Shown here: piece by piece, positions 8,885 through 18,311 of the stretch
How positions within the stretch are numbered: position 1 is the first letter of the stretch
Layout: each line of letters opens with the position of its first letter
Assembly (NCBI GenBank): GCA_946480295.1
Contig: CAMLIT010000081.1
Span: forward strand, 1-20,655
DNA: 20,655 bases
Direction: 5' to 3'
From: an uncultured Gemmatimonadota bacterium
GTDB lineage: Bacteria > Gemmatimonadota > Gemmatimonadetes > Gemmatimonadales > Gemmatimonadaceae
Program-made: the position numbers and the translations under genes
Notes under the pieces: model-generated
The model's input: only the letters and a program-made list of their open reading frames with translations
Databases searched by the model: none
What the model was told of the DNA's origin: nothing

Positions 8885-9298
8885 ATGCTGTACAAATTCC
8901 TCCTCGTCCTGCTGTTCATCGACAGCATTCTCCTGATCGTCGCCATCCTGATGCAGGCCGGGCAGGGGGGCGGGCTGGCCGCGTCCTTCGGCGGCGTGAG
9001 CAGCTCGGCCAGCAGCTTCCTCGGGACGCGACAGACCGGGAACCTGCTCACCAAGGCGAGCTGGTGGATGGGGGGCATCTTCCTCGCGCTGGCGTTCATG
9101 CTGTCGCTCGCGTCGTCGCGCAACCGGACGCCGCGCTCGGTGCTCGATCAGGCCTTCCCGAACGCGCCCGCTCCGGCGACCGCGCCCGCGCCGACGACGA
9201 CCACACCATCGGCGGTGCCACTGCAGGCCGCGCCGACCGCCCCGACGGGCGCGGCGCCCGCGCCGGCGACCGGCGGCAAGGCTCCGGCGAAGAAGTAG
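8885..9298 (+). CDS. secG: Protein translocase subunit SecG with long Ala/Pro/Thr tail
   Basis: SecG is the small inner-membrane partner of SecY and SecE that assists SecA-driven export. Seen: TM1 at about 3-23, the cytoplasmic loop MQAGQGGGLAASFGG (23-37) followed by a Ser-rich stretch and FLGTRQTGNLLTKAS (45-59), and TM2 at about 59-77. This is the normal SecG layout. Residues 80-137 form an extra tail dominated by Ala, Pro and Thr and ending in Lys residues. Family members are usually 70-115 residues, so at 137 this is long; the tail should face the periplasm if TM topology is standard. ATG 8885 fits the first TM. There is no obvious Shine-Dalgarno. carA follows after 12 bases. Confidence 0.92.
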   Translation: MLYKFLLVLLFIDSILLIVAILMQAGQGGGLAASFGGVSSSASSFLGTRQTGNLLTKASWWMGGIFLALAFMLSLASSRNRTPRSVLDQAFPNAPAPATAPAPTTTTPSAVPLQAAPTAPTGAAPAPATGGKAPAKK

Positions 9299-9310
9299 GA
9301 CAGGAGCGAA

Positions 9311-10453
9311 GTGACCAACTCGCAGAACGAACCGGGGTTCCTGCTCCTCGAAGACGGAACCCTTTTTCGTGGCCGGTTGCGGACGGGCGATGGCCCGTCG
9401 GCGGTGACCGTCGCCGAAGTCGTGTTCACGACGAACATGAGCGGGTACCAGGAGGTCTTCACCGACCCCTCGTACCGCGGCCAGATCGTCGTGATGACCG
9501 CGCCGATGATCGGCAACTACGGCGTCAACGCGGCCGACCCGGAGTCGAAGGGCGCGCAGGTCGCGGGGGTCGTGGTGCGCGAGCTGTCGAAGCAGTACTC
9601 GAACTGGCGCGCCGAGGGTGACCTCCAGAGCTGGCTCGCGGCGAGCCGCGTGCCCGTGCTCGAGGAGGTCGACACCCGGCGTCTCACCCGGCACCTGCGC
9701 ACGGTCGGCGTGATGCGCGGCGTGATCGCCCGCGGGACGGAGCCGACCGCGGAGGCGCTGGCCGCCCTCGAGGCGTGCCCGTCGATGGAGGGGCTCGACC
9801 TGGCGACGCGCGTCACGACGAAGGAGCGCTACGTCTACGGCGAGGGCGCGAAGCCGTACCACATCGTGGCTTACGACTTCGGGATCAAGACCAACATCCT
9901 CCGCCTCTTCGCCGAACACGAGTGTCGCGTGACGGTGGTGCCCGCCACCACGCCGCCGGAGGAGGTGCTCGCGCTCGAGCCGAACGGGGTCTTCCTCTCC
10001 AACGGGCCGGGTGACCCGGCCGCGGTGGAGTACGCGCCGGCCGCCGTCCATGCGATCGCGGACCGCGGTGTGCCGATCTTCGGGATCTGTCTGGGGCACC
10101 AGATCCTCGGGCTGACCTATGGCGCCCACACGGTGAAGATGCCGTACGGCCACCATGGCGGGAACCACCCGGTGAAGGAGGTGGCGACCGGGCGGGTACT
10201 GATCACCTCGCAGAACCACGGCTTCGCCGTGGCCGGGACCGAGCGGGAGATCCCCGGCGCGCCGGATCTCGAGGTGACGCACGTCAACCTGAACGACGGG
10301 ACGGTCGAGGGGCTCCGCCATCGCACGCTGCCCATCTTCGCGGTCCAGTATCACCCCGAGGCGGCCCCGGGCCCGCACGACGCCCGGCCGCTGTTCGACG
10401 AGTTCCTGAAGACGGTGCGGGCGCACGAGGCCGGCAACGTTCCAAACTCTTGA
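9311..10453 (+). CDS. carA: Carbamoyl-phosphate synthase small subunit
   Basis: CarA is the glutaminase subunit that feeds ammonia to CarB for carbamoyl phosphate, used in arginine and pyrimidine synthesis. The 380-residue protein has the N-terminal CPSase domain ([37 protein letters not shown]) and a C-terminal class I glutamine amidotransferase domain with Cys260 in FGICLGHQ, the SQNHGF segment, and His348 and Glu350 in QYHPE. GTG 9311 is preceded by AGGAG (9302-9306). carB is not in the window; an unlinked carB is common in some phyla. The TGA stop (10451-10453) lies inside the hup -35 region and inside an 8-bp inverted repeat. Confidence 0.97.
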   Translation: MTNSQNEPGFLLLEDGTLFRGRLRTGDGPSAVTVAEVVFTTNMSGYQEVFTDPSYRGQIVVMTAPMIGNYGVNAADPESKGAQVAGVVVRELSKQYSNWRAEGDLQSWLAASRVPVLEEVDTRRLTRHLRTVGVMRGVIARGTEPTAEALAALEACPSMEGLDLATRVTTKERYVYGEGAKPYHIVAYDFGIKTNILRLFAEHECRVTVVPATTPPEEVLALEPNGVFLSNGPGDPAAVEYAPAAVHAIADRGVPIFGICLGHQILGLTYGAHTVKMPYGHHGGNHPVKEVATGRVLITSQNHGFAVAGTEREIPGAPDLEVTHVNLNDGTVEGLRHRTLPIFAVQYHPEAAPGPHDARPLFDEFLKTVRAHEAGNVPNS

Positions 10454-10465
10454 CACACAAGAGTT
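10445..10465. promoter_or_regulatory. 8-bp perfect inverted repeat overlapping the hup -35 box
   Basis: AACTCTTG (10445-10452), five bases ACACA, then CAAGAGTT (10458-10465). It covers the carA stop codon and the TTGACA of the hup promoter. There is no T-run after it, so a terminator is unlikely; an operator for a dimeric repressor fits the position better. Confidence 0.6.
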
Positions 10466-10479
10466 AACGGGACTAAGTT
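10450..10479 (+). promoter_or_regulatory. Promoter of hup: TTGACA-N18-TAAGTT
   Basis: A perfect -35 TTGACA (10450-10455) and TAAGTT (10474-10479) with an 18-base spacer. The predicted start near 10486 gives a leader of about 40 bases with GAGG (10515-10518) seven bases before ATG 10526. The same two hexamers and spacer occur before nuoA (18571-18600), which strengthens both. Confidence 0.75.
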
Positions 10480-10480
10480 G

Positions 10481-10492
10481 GTGAGCGCTCAC
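10481..10492. promoter_or_regulatory. 12-bp perfect palindrome at the predicted hup transcription start
   Basis: GTGAGCGCTCAC is fully self-complementary and starts two bases after the -10 box. It equals the core of the symmetrical lac-type operator (GTGAGCGCTCAC), with the central CG typical of LacI/GalR-family sites. The position would block initiation. Which regulator binds is unknown. Confidence 0.6.
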
Positions 10493-10525
10493 GACTTCCG
10501 GGCGTCTTGAACACGAGGCAGATAC

Positions 10526-10867
10526 ATGACCAAAGCCGACCTGGTCGAGAAAGTCACCGCCCAGATCTCCCGCACCGCTGGGCCCATGATTTCGAAGAAG
10601 GACTGCGCTCGCGTTGTGGATGCCTTCCTCGATGCGATCAAGGATGCCCTGCAGGGGCAGAAGAACATCGAGGTGCGCGGGTTCGGGACGTTCAAGATCC
10701 GTCATCGGAAGACGCGCATGGCGCGGAACCCGCGGACGGGCTCGCCCGTCGAGGTGTCGGCGCGACCGGTGCCGGTGTTCAAGCCGTCGAAGGAGTTGCG
10801 GGCGATGGTCGCCGGCGTGCCGCTCAACGAGATCGGCGAGGAGCCCGAGGAAGTCACGCAGGCGTAA
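10526..10867 (+). CDS. hup: HU/IHF-family DNA-binding protein
   Basis: A 113-residue histone-like protein that bends and compacts DNA as a dimer. Seen: the N-terminal helix pair (MTKADLVEKV to about residue 45), then the family signature EVRGFGTFKIRHRKTRMARNP (49-69) and NPRTG (68-72) at the tip of the DNA-binding arm, followed by FKPSKELR (85-92). Classical HU has about 90 residues; here about 20 extra acidic residues (EEPEEV near the end) extend the C-terminus. It is a single-gene unit with its own promoter, two palindromes and a strong terminator, in keeping with high and regulated expression. HU versus IHF subunit cannot be told from sequence alone; no partner gene is nearby. Confidence 0.93.
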   Translation: MTKADLVEKVTAQISRTAGPMISKKDCARVVDAFLDAIKDALQGQKNIEVRGFGTFKIRHRKTRMARNPRTGSPVEVSARPVPVFKPSKELRAMVAGVPLNEIGEEPEEVTQA

Positions 10868-10885
10868 GCAGTTCGCCACTGCACG

Positions 10886-10920
10886 AGGCCCGGTGCCGCA
10901 CGCGCCGGGCCTTTTTCTTT
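10886..10920 (+). terminator. Rho-independent terminator after hup
   Basis: The stem AGGCCCGG (10886-10893) pairs perfectly with CCGGGCCT (10905-10912) across an 11-base loop, directly followed by TTTTCTTT. It is 18 bases after the hup stop. This is the only textbook intrinsic terminator in the window. Confidence 0.9.
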
Positions 10921-10970
10921 GTCGCCGGCGCGCGCTTCCGCGACCTCGGCGTTCCCTGTAGGATCAAGCC

Positions 10971-11213
10971 ATGACGGTGACGGTCCTCCTCTTCGCGTCC
11001 TACGCCGACGCCGTCGGCGCGCCGAGCGTGCAGCTCGAGCTCCCGGCAGCGAGCACGGTGCGCGACGTCGTGCAGCGGCTGCGCGCCTTCCCGGGGGCGG
11101 ACCGCCTGCCCGCGGCTCCGCTCGTCGCCGTCAACGAGCAGTATGCCGCGCCCGACGTCGTCATCGCGCCCGGCGACGAGATCGCCGTCATCCCGCCGGT
11201 CGCGGGCGGCTGA
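10971..11213 (+). CDS. moaD: Molybdopterin synthase sulfur-carrier subunit MoaD
   Basis: An 80-residue ubiquitin-like protein that carries sulfur as a C-terminal thiocarboxylate to MoaE for molybdopterin synthesis. Seen: the N-terminal strand VTVLLFASYADAVG, then LELPAASTVRDVV, VAVNEQYA, PGDEIAVIPPVAGG, ending in the obligatory Gly-Gly. Length is typical. AGGA (10960-10963) lies seven bases before ATG 10971; the same bases read TAGGAT, a possible -10 that would give a leaderless transcript, so the promoter is unclear. It lies 51 bases after the hup terminator and is the first gene of moaD-moaE-moaA. moaE starts one base after its stop. Confidence 0.95.
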   Translation: MTVTVLLFASYADAVGAPSVQLELPAASTVRDVVQRLRAFPGADRLPAAPLVAVNEQYAAPDVVIAPGDEIAVIPPVAGG

Positions 11214-11214
11214 G

Positions 11215-11712
11215 ATGCGCACCGCGATCGTGGACCACCCGATCGACGCCGCGGCGCTCCTCGCCGAAGTCGCGACCACGGCGAACGGCGCGACGGTGCT
11301 CTTCGTCGGCACCGTGCGCGACGTCAACGAGGGGCGCGCCGTGACCGGCATCGAGTACGCCGCCTATCGCTCGATGGCAGAGCGTGAGCTCGGCGACATC
11401 GCGCGCGAGGCGGCGGCGCGCCACGGCACGACGGATCTCGTGGTCGAGCACCGACTTGGCCTGCTCGCGCTCGGCGACGCGAGCGTCGTCGTCGCCGCCG
11501 CCCACCCGCACCGCGCACCCGCGTTCGACGCGGCGCGGTACATCGTGGAGGAGCTCAAGCGGCGGGTGCCGATCTGGAAGCGGGAGATGTACGTGGATGG
11601 GACGCGGGAGTGGGTGAATGCGGGAACCGGGGGGAGGGTGGAGGGATCAGTCGGGGGACGAGGGACGCGGGACGCGCGACGCGTGGTCGTGCCGGAGGGA
11701 GAGTCCGAATGA
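11215..11712 (+). CDS. moaE: Molybdopterin synthase catalytic subunit MoaE
   Basis: MoaE converts precursor Z to molybdopterin with sulfur from MoaD. The 165-residue protein shows FVGTVRDVNEGRAV (30-43), YRSMAERELG (51-60), HRLGLLALGDASVVVAAAH (79-97), and catalytic lysines in ELKRRVPIWKRE (Lys115, Lys122). Conserved sequence ends at REWVNAG (about 137). The last 28 residues are low-complexity Gly/Arg, partly encoded by heptamer repeats (11654-11681), and are absent in typical MoaE of about 150 residues; I infer a repeat insertion or read-through extension. ATG 11215 lies one base after the moaD stop. The stop overlaps moaA as ATGA. Confidence 0.94.
   Translation: MRTAIVDHPIDAAALLAEVATTANGATVLFVGTVRDVNEGRAVTGIEYAAYRSMAERELGDIAREAAARHGTTDLVVEHRLGLLALGDASVVVAAAHPHRAPAFDAARYIVEELKRRVPIWKREMYVDGTREWVNAGTGGRVEGSVGGRGTRDARRVVVPEGESE
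11654..11681 (-). repeat. Heptamer repeat in the moaE 3' end
   Basis: Four degenerate heptamers on the + strand: GGGGACG, AGGGACG, CGGGACG, CGCGACG. Read on the minus strand these are CGTCCCN units followed by a C-rich CCTCC-type stretch (11630-11645), the same order as at radA and dcd. Here the array is translated as part of the MoaE tail. Confidence 0.8.
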
Positions 11713-12821
11713 GCGAACGCACTGGCCGAGCACTGCCACTCTACGCTGGGCCGTCATCGACGCCGGACGCGCATCGTGATGGGACTGATGCAGATACGCG
11801 TCCGGCGCCGCGCGTCCCTCGTCCCCTCGCGGAGGGGCGCGGAGCGCCCCTCCGCGACCAGTTCGGCCGCAGCATCGAGTATCTCCGCATCTCCATCACC
11901 GATCGCTGCAACTTCCGCTGCCTCTACTGCATGCCGGTCGAGGGGCTGCAGTGGCTGCCGAAGCAGGACATCCTCTCGTACGAGGAGATCGCCGGCGTCG
12001 TCAGGCAGCTCGCGCCGCTGGGGCTTCGGCGGCTGCGCATAACGGGGGGCGAGCCGACCATCCGCCCCGACGTCGAGCGGCTCGTCGGGATGCTGCGCGC
12101 GATTCCCGAGATCGAGGACATCGCGTTGTCCACCAACGGCGTACGGCTGCCGGAGCTCGCCGGCAAGCTGCGAGGTGCCGGGCTCGATCGCGTCAACATG
12201 AGCGCCGACAGCCTGCGCGCCGAGCGGATCGCGGCGGTCGCGCGGCGCAGCCTGCCGTTCGATCCGGTCGCGGCGGCGCGGGCGGCGCAGGACGCCGGGC
12301 TCGACCCGATCAAGATCAACGTCGTCGTGATGCGCGGCATCAACGACGACGAGATCGCCGAGTTCGCGCGCCTGACGCTCGCGCATCCCTGGCACGTGCG
12401 CTTCATCGAGCTCATGCCCGTCGGCGGGCTGCGGGAGCTGACCTGGGAGCACGTGGTGCCGAGCGACGAGGTGCTGGCGCGCGTGGGCGAGCTGGGGGCG
12501 CTCGCGCCGGCGGCGGGTCCCGCGCGCGGCAACGGCCCGGCGGCCTACTACCGGCTCGACGGGGCCGCGGGGACGATCGGCGTGATCACGCCGATGACCC
12601 ACACCTACTGTGGCTCGTGCAACCGCGTGCGGCTCACCGCGGACGGCCGGCTGCGCACCTGCCTCTTCGGCGATCACGAGGTGGACCTGCGCACGCCGCT
12701 CCGCGCCGGCGAGCCGCTCGAGCCGCACTTCCGCCGCGCGCTGGCGGAGAAGCCGAAGGAGCATCAGCTCCTGCAGATGCGCGTCGGCGGGCTGAGGGCG
12801 CTGTCGCAGGTGGGCGGCTGA
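11709..12821 (+). CDS. moaA: GTP 3',8-cyclase MoaA
   Basis: A radical-SAM enzyme making (8S)-3',8-cyclo-7,8-dihydro-GTP, the first step of molybdenum cofactor synthesis. From ATG 11709 it has 370 residues. Seen: the radical-SAM cluster C67, C71, C74 (RCNFRCLYC), TGGEPTIRPD, and the second 4Fe-4S cluster C301, C304, C318 (CGSCNRVRLTADGRLRTC), with the essential terminal Gly-Gly. GGAGGGAG (11695-11702) is a strong ribosome site for ATG 11709, which overlaps the moaE stop as ATGA. Homology begins only near residue 48 (LRDQFGRSIEYLR). The first 47 residues are low-complexity and coincide with two inverted repeats and a heptamer pair; no start codon lies between them and the conserved domain. The order moaD-moaE-moaA forms one unit. 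Confidence 0.94.
   Translation: MSERTGRALPLYAGPSSTPDAHRDGTDADTRPAPRVPRPLAEGRGAPLRDQFGRSIEYLRISITDRCNFRCLYCMPVEGLQWLPKQDILSYEEIAGVVRQLAPLGLRRLRITGGEPTIRPDVERLVGMLRAIPEIEDIALSTNGVRLPELAGKLRGAGLDRVNMSADSLRAERIAAVARRSLPFDPVAAARAAQDAGLDPIKINVVVMRGINDDEIAEFARLTLAHPWHVRFIELMPVGGLRELTWEHVVPSDEVLARVGELGALAPAAGPARGNGPAAYYRLDGAAGTIGVITPMTHTYCGSCNRVRLTADGRLRTCLFGDHEVDLRTPLRAGEPLEPHFRRALAEKPKEHQLLQMRVGGLRALSQVGG
11761..11807. repeat. 11-bp perfect inverted repeat in the moaA 5' extension
   Basis: CGCCGGACGCG (11761-11771) pairs with CGCGTCCGGCG (11797-11807) across 25 bases. It lies inside the MoaA N-terminal extension, immediately before the heptamer pair and the next inverted repeat. Confidence 0.85.
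11813..11826 (+). repeat. Two heptamers CGTCCCT/CGTCCCC in the moaA 5' extension
   Basis: CGTCCCT (11813-11819) and CGTCCCC (11820-11826), the same unit as before radA and in the same orientation. The pair lies between two perfect inverted repeats and is translated as part of the MoaA N-terminal extension. Confidence 0.7.
11828..11856. repeat. 13-bp perfect hairpin in the moaA 5' extension
   Basis: CGCGGAGGGGCGC (11828-11840), loop GGA, GCGCCCCTCCGCG (11844-11856). All-GC-rich 13-bp stem, just before the conserved MoaA domain. As RNA it would be very stable within the coding sequence. Confidence 0.85.
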
Positions 12822-12850
12822 GCGCTGCCTAACGCGGCGCGAGCCGGCGG

Positions 12851-12882
12851 CGCGCGAGGCACGCGCGCGAGGCACGCGCGCG
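12851..12882. repeat. 13-bp tandem repeat CGCGCGAGGCACG
   Basis: Two perfect copies (12851-12863, 12864-12876) and a partial third CGCGCG (12877-12882), 30 bases after the moaA stop. Confidence 0.9.
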
Positions 12883-13028
12883 CCGGGAAAGGTGACCAGA
12901 TCGCTAGGGATTCTCGTCGGCCGCCACCACGGTGGCGCGCGCGCGTTCGGCGCGCTCTCTGCAGCGCCGCCGGCGCGCTCCCGGTGCACGGCCGGCGCAG
13001 CTTCGGCGAGCGGCCGAGCCGGCCGCGA

Positions 13029-14025
<997 letters not shown>

Positions 14026-14031
14026 CGCGAA

Positions 14032-14059
14032 GAGGGAAGCGGGAGGCACCGCTTCCCTC
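14032..14059. terminator. 11-bp perfect hairpin between mdh and sdhC (no T-run)
   Basis: GAGGGAAGCGG (14032-14042), loop GAGGCA, CCGCTTCCCTC (14049-14059). It starts six bases after the mdh stop and ends 16 bases before the sdhC ATG. With no T-run it may attenuate or protect the mRNA between the two genes rather than terminate. Its GGGAAGCGGGAGG (14034-14046) is identical to 18321-18333 in the dcd repeat, suggesting common origin. Confidence 0.6.
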
Positions 14060-14075
14060 GTCCACATCATCATCC

Positions 14076-14741
14076 ATGAACTGGCTGACCGGCTTTTACC
14101 GATCGACGATCGGGAAGAAGATCATCATGGCCGTGACGGGGCTGATCGGGATCGCCTTCGTCTTCGCGCACATGGTGGGCAACCTGCAGGTGTTCGTCGG
14201 GGCGCAGAAGATCAATGCCTACGCCCACTTCCTCCACGGGCCGGCGGCCGAGCTCCTCTGGGTCGTGCGCATCGTGCTCATCGTGGCGGTGCTGCTGCAC
14301 ATCCTGATGGCGTGGCAGCTCCGGCAGCGCTCGCGCGCGGCGCGCCCCGTGGATTACAGGATGCGCGAGCCGCAGGCCTCGACATGGGGCTCACGGACGA
14401 TGCGCTGGGGGGGCGTGCTGCTCCTCGTCTTCATCGTCTTCCACATCCTGCACTTCACGACGGGGACGATCCGGCCGGCGGGGTTCTTCGATCCGACCGA
14501 CGTCTACGCGAACATCGTCTGGAGCTTCCACGTCTGGTGGGTGACGCTGTTCTACATCGTGGCGATGATCTTCCTCGGGCTGCACCTGTACCACGGCGCG
14601 TGGGCGTCGGTGCGGACTCTCGGCTACGCCCAGCCCTCACCGTATCCGCTGCGGCGGCGCATCGCGCTCGTGGTCGCGGTGGTGATCTGGCTCGGCTTCA
14701 CGCTCGTGCCGGTGGCGGTGGCCGCCGGCTTCATCCGATAG
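14076..14741 (+). CDS. sdhC: Succinate dehydrogenase cytochrome b subunit
   Basis: A 221-residue integral membrane subunit that anchors SDH and passes electrons to quinone. Five membrane helices are visible at about 16-38, 60-82, 111-130, 147-173 and 194-219. Histidines suited to two b hemes lie in the helices: H32, H75, H123/H126, H170/H173. A single five-helix anchor with two hemes marks the type B (Bacillus/Wolinella-like) enzyme, which needs no SdhD; indeed sdhA follows after two bases. This design usually works with menaquinone. ATG 14076 places the short amphipathic N-terminus ([15 protein letters not shown]) before helix 1, as in relatives. No Shine-Dalgarno is seen. Confidence 0.93.
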   Translation: MNWLTGFYRSTIGKKIIMAVTGLIGIAFVFAHMVGNLQVFVGAQKINAYAHFLHGPAAELLWVVRIVLIVAVLLHILMAWQLRQRSRAARPVDYRMREPQASTWGSRTMRWGGVLLLVFIVFHILHFTTGTIRPAGFFDPTDVYANIVWSFHVWWVTLFYIVAMIFLGLHLYHGAWASVRTLGYAQPSPYPLRRRIALVVAVVIWLGFTLVPVAVAAGFIR

Positions 14742-14743
14742 CC

Positions 14744-16653
<1,910 letters not shown>

Positions 16654-16657
<4 letters not shown>

Positions 16658-17427
16658 ATCTCACACTGCACGTTTGGCGGCAGCCGGGTCCGGACGCCGA
16701 GGGGAAGTTCGTCGCCTACGAGGCGCACGACATCAGCGAGCACGCGTCGTTCCTCGAGATGCTCGACGTCGTCAACGAGGACCTGATCGCGAAGGGGGAG
16801 ACGCCGATCGCCTTCGACCACGACTGCCGCGAGGGGATCTGCGGCTCGTGCGGGATGATGATCAACGGCGTGGCGCACGGGCCGATGAAGGGGACGGCGA
16901 CGTGCCAGCTCCACATGCGGCACTTCAACGACGGCGACGAGGTGTGGATCGAGCCGTGGCGGGCGCAGTCCTTCCCGGTCATCCGCGACCTCGTCGTGAA
17001 CCGCGGCGCCTTCGACCGCATCATCGCCGCGGGCGGCTACGTCAGCGTGAACACGGGGAGCGCCCAGGACGCGAACGCGATCCCGGTGCCGAAGCAGGAC
17101 GCGGACGACGCCATGGACGCGGCCGCCTGCATCGGCTGCGGCGCCTGCGTGGCGGCGTGCCCGAACGGCTCGGCGTCGCTGTTCACCGCGGCGAAGATCA
17201 CGCACCTCGGCCTGCTGCCGCAGGGACAGCCGGAGCGGAAGCGGCGCGCGATCGCCATGGTCCAGCAGATGGACGTCGAGGGATTCGGGAACTGCACCTG
17301 GCACGGCGAGTGTCAGGAGGCGTGCCCGAAGGAGATCAGCATCGACGTCATCGCGCGGATGAATCGCGACTTCCTGCGGGCGACGGCGACGGCGAAGCCG
17401 GAGAAGGCGGTGGGCGGCGCGGGTTGA
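16654..17427 (+). CDS. sdhB: Succinate dehydrogenase iron-sulfur subunit
   Basis: A 257-residue subunit that wires electrons from FAD to the cytochrome b subunit. Three clusters are readable: 2Fe-2S from C58, C63, C66 and C84; 4Fe-4S from C159, C162 and C165; and the remaining cysteines C169, C214, C220 and C224 serving the 3Fe-4S cluster and the 4Fe-4S return. The long C66-C84 gap with [13 protein letters not shown] is characteristic of the non-classical SDH group and matches the sdhC and sdhA types. GTG 16654 overlaps the sdhA stop (GTGA); no ATG fits. A small membrane protein gene follows. Confidence 0.96.
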
Positions 17428-17495
17428 CCGCGCCGCCCGCGCTTGCTGGCCCGCTTGCTGCACGCGCCTCCCGGTGCCGTCAACCGAGAGGCGTC

Positions 17496-17747
17496 GTGCC
17501 GCAGCCGGACCAGGAGAACCCGTTTCACCCGGACAAGTACCGCGACTCCGAGGCGCAGCTCGGCGGCGCCGACGACGTGGAGAAGACGACGTACGTGACG
17601 AGCCACGGGACGGACCCGAACGCGCGGAAGGGCGCGGGGCCGGTCGCGACCGTGCCCAGCCGCGGGCCCGGGACATGGATCACGCTCGTGATCGTCGCGC
17701 TGATCGTGCTCGTCGCGCTCGCGTACCTGGTCGGCATCGGCCGGTAG
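17496..17747 (+). CDS. Small single-pass membrane protein, unknown function
   Basis: An 83-residue protein with a polar, charged N-terminal part (about 1-57, rich in Asp, Glu, Pro, Lys) and one C-terminal hydrophobic helix (about 58-80, VIVALIVLVALAYLVG), ending VGIGR. It looks like a tail-anchored membrane protein with the soluble part in the cytoplasm. I do not recognise a family. GTG 17496 follows GAGAGG (17486-17491) at a short distance; a TTG at 17424 overlapping the sdhB stop would add 24 residues of doubtful quality. The 68-base gap after sdhB suggests co-transcription with sdhCAB, so a role in SDH assembly is possible but unsupported. Its TAG is part of a hairpin shared with dcd. Confidence 0.65.
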   Translation: MPQPDQENPFHPDKYRDSEAQLGGADDVEKTTYVTSHGTDPNARKGAGPVATVPSRGPGTWITLVIVALIVLVALAYLVGIGR

Positions 17748-17760
17748 CGGTTCCCGCTAC
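17744..17760. terminator. Hairpin containing both stop codons of convergent genes
   Basis: GTAGCGG (17744-17750), loop TTC, CCGCTAC (17754-17760), a 7-bp perfect stem. The + strand TAG (17745-17747) and the minus-strand TAG of dcd (17757-17759) lie symmetrically in the two arms. No T-run follows on either strand, so bidirectional termination is possible but weak. Confidence 0.45.
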
Positions 17761-18311
17761 AGCTTCGGGAGCGTGACGCCGCGCTGGCCCTGGTACTTGC
17801 CCGCCTTGTCCCGGTACGACACCTCGGGCTCCTCCTCGCCGCGGAAGAAGAGCACCTGGGCGATGCCCTCGTTGGCGTAGATCTTCGCCGGCAGGGGCGT
17901 GGTGTTCGAGATCTCGAGGGTGACGTAGCCCTCCCACTCCGGCTCGAACGGGGTGACGTTCGTGATGATGCCGCAGCGGGCGTAGGTGGACTTGCCGACG
18001 GTGACGGTGAGGACGTTGCGCGGGATGCGGAAGTACTCGACGGAGCGGGCGAGGGCGAACGAGTTGGGCGGGACGATGCAGATGTCGCCCTCGAACTCGA
18101 CGAAGGACTTCGGGTCGAAGTTCTTGGGGTCGACGATCGAGTTCAGGACGTTGGTGAAGATCCGGAACTCGCGCGCGACGCGCATGTCGTAGCCGTAGGA
18201 GCTGACGCCGTAGGAGATGACGCCCTGCCGGACCTGGCGCTCCTCGAAGGGCTCGATCATCCCGTGGTCGCGCGCCATGCGCGCGATCCAGCGGTCGGAC
18301 ATGATAGTCAT
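17757..18311 (-). CDS. dcd: dCTP deaminase
   Basis: A 184-residue trimeric enzyme converting dCTP to dUTP for thymidylate synthesis. Seen: the N-terminal [18 protein letters not shown] (5-22), [11 protein letters not shown] (34-44), [13 protein letters not shown] (85-97), the nucleotide-phosphate loop GKSTYARCG (106-114), catalytic Glu133 in [10 protein letters not shown], and the C-terminal YQGQRGV. Length matches the family (about 180-195). Two starts are close, ATG 18311 and ATG 18302; both give a normal protein. No Shine-Dalgarno is visible because degenerate heptamer repeats (18312-18372) abut the start. It is the only minus-strand gene, convergent with the small membrane gene (9-base gap) and divergent from nuoA. 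Confidence 0.95.
   Translation of the reverse strand: MTIMSDRWIARMARDHGMIEPFEERQVRQGVISYGVSSYGYDMRVAREFRIFTNVLNSIVDPKNFDPKSFVEFEGDICIVPPNSFALARSVEYFRIPRNVLTVTVGKSTYARCGIITNVTPFEPEWEGYVTLEISNTTPLPAKIYANEGIAQVLFFRGEEEPEVSYRDKAGKYQGQRGVTLPKL

Noticed and set aside
11610..11708. Earlier in-frame start for moaA inside moaE
   Set aside because: It would add 33 low-complexity residues and has no ribosome site, whereas ATG 11709 has GGAGGGAG and the ATGA overlap.
11641..11860. Molybdenum cofactor riboswitch before or within moaA
   Set aside because: The hairpins are simple repeat-derived stems inside coding sequence; I cannot match the known Moco RNA architecture.
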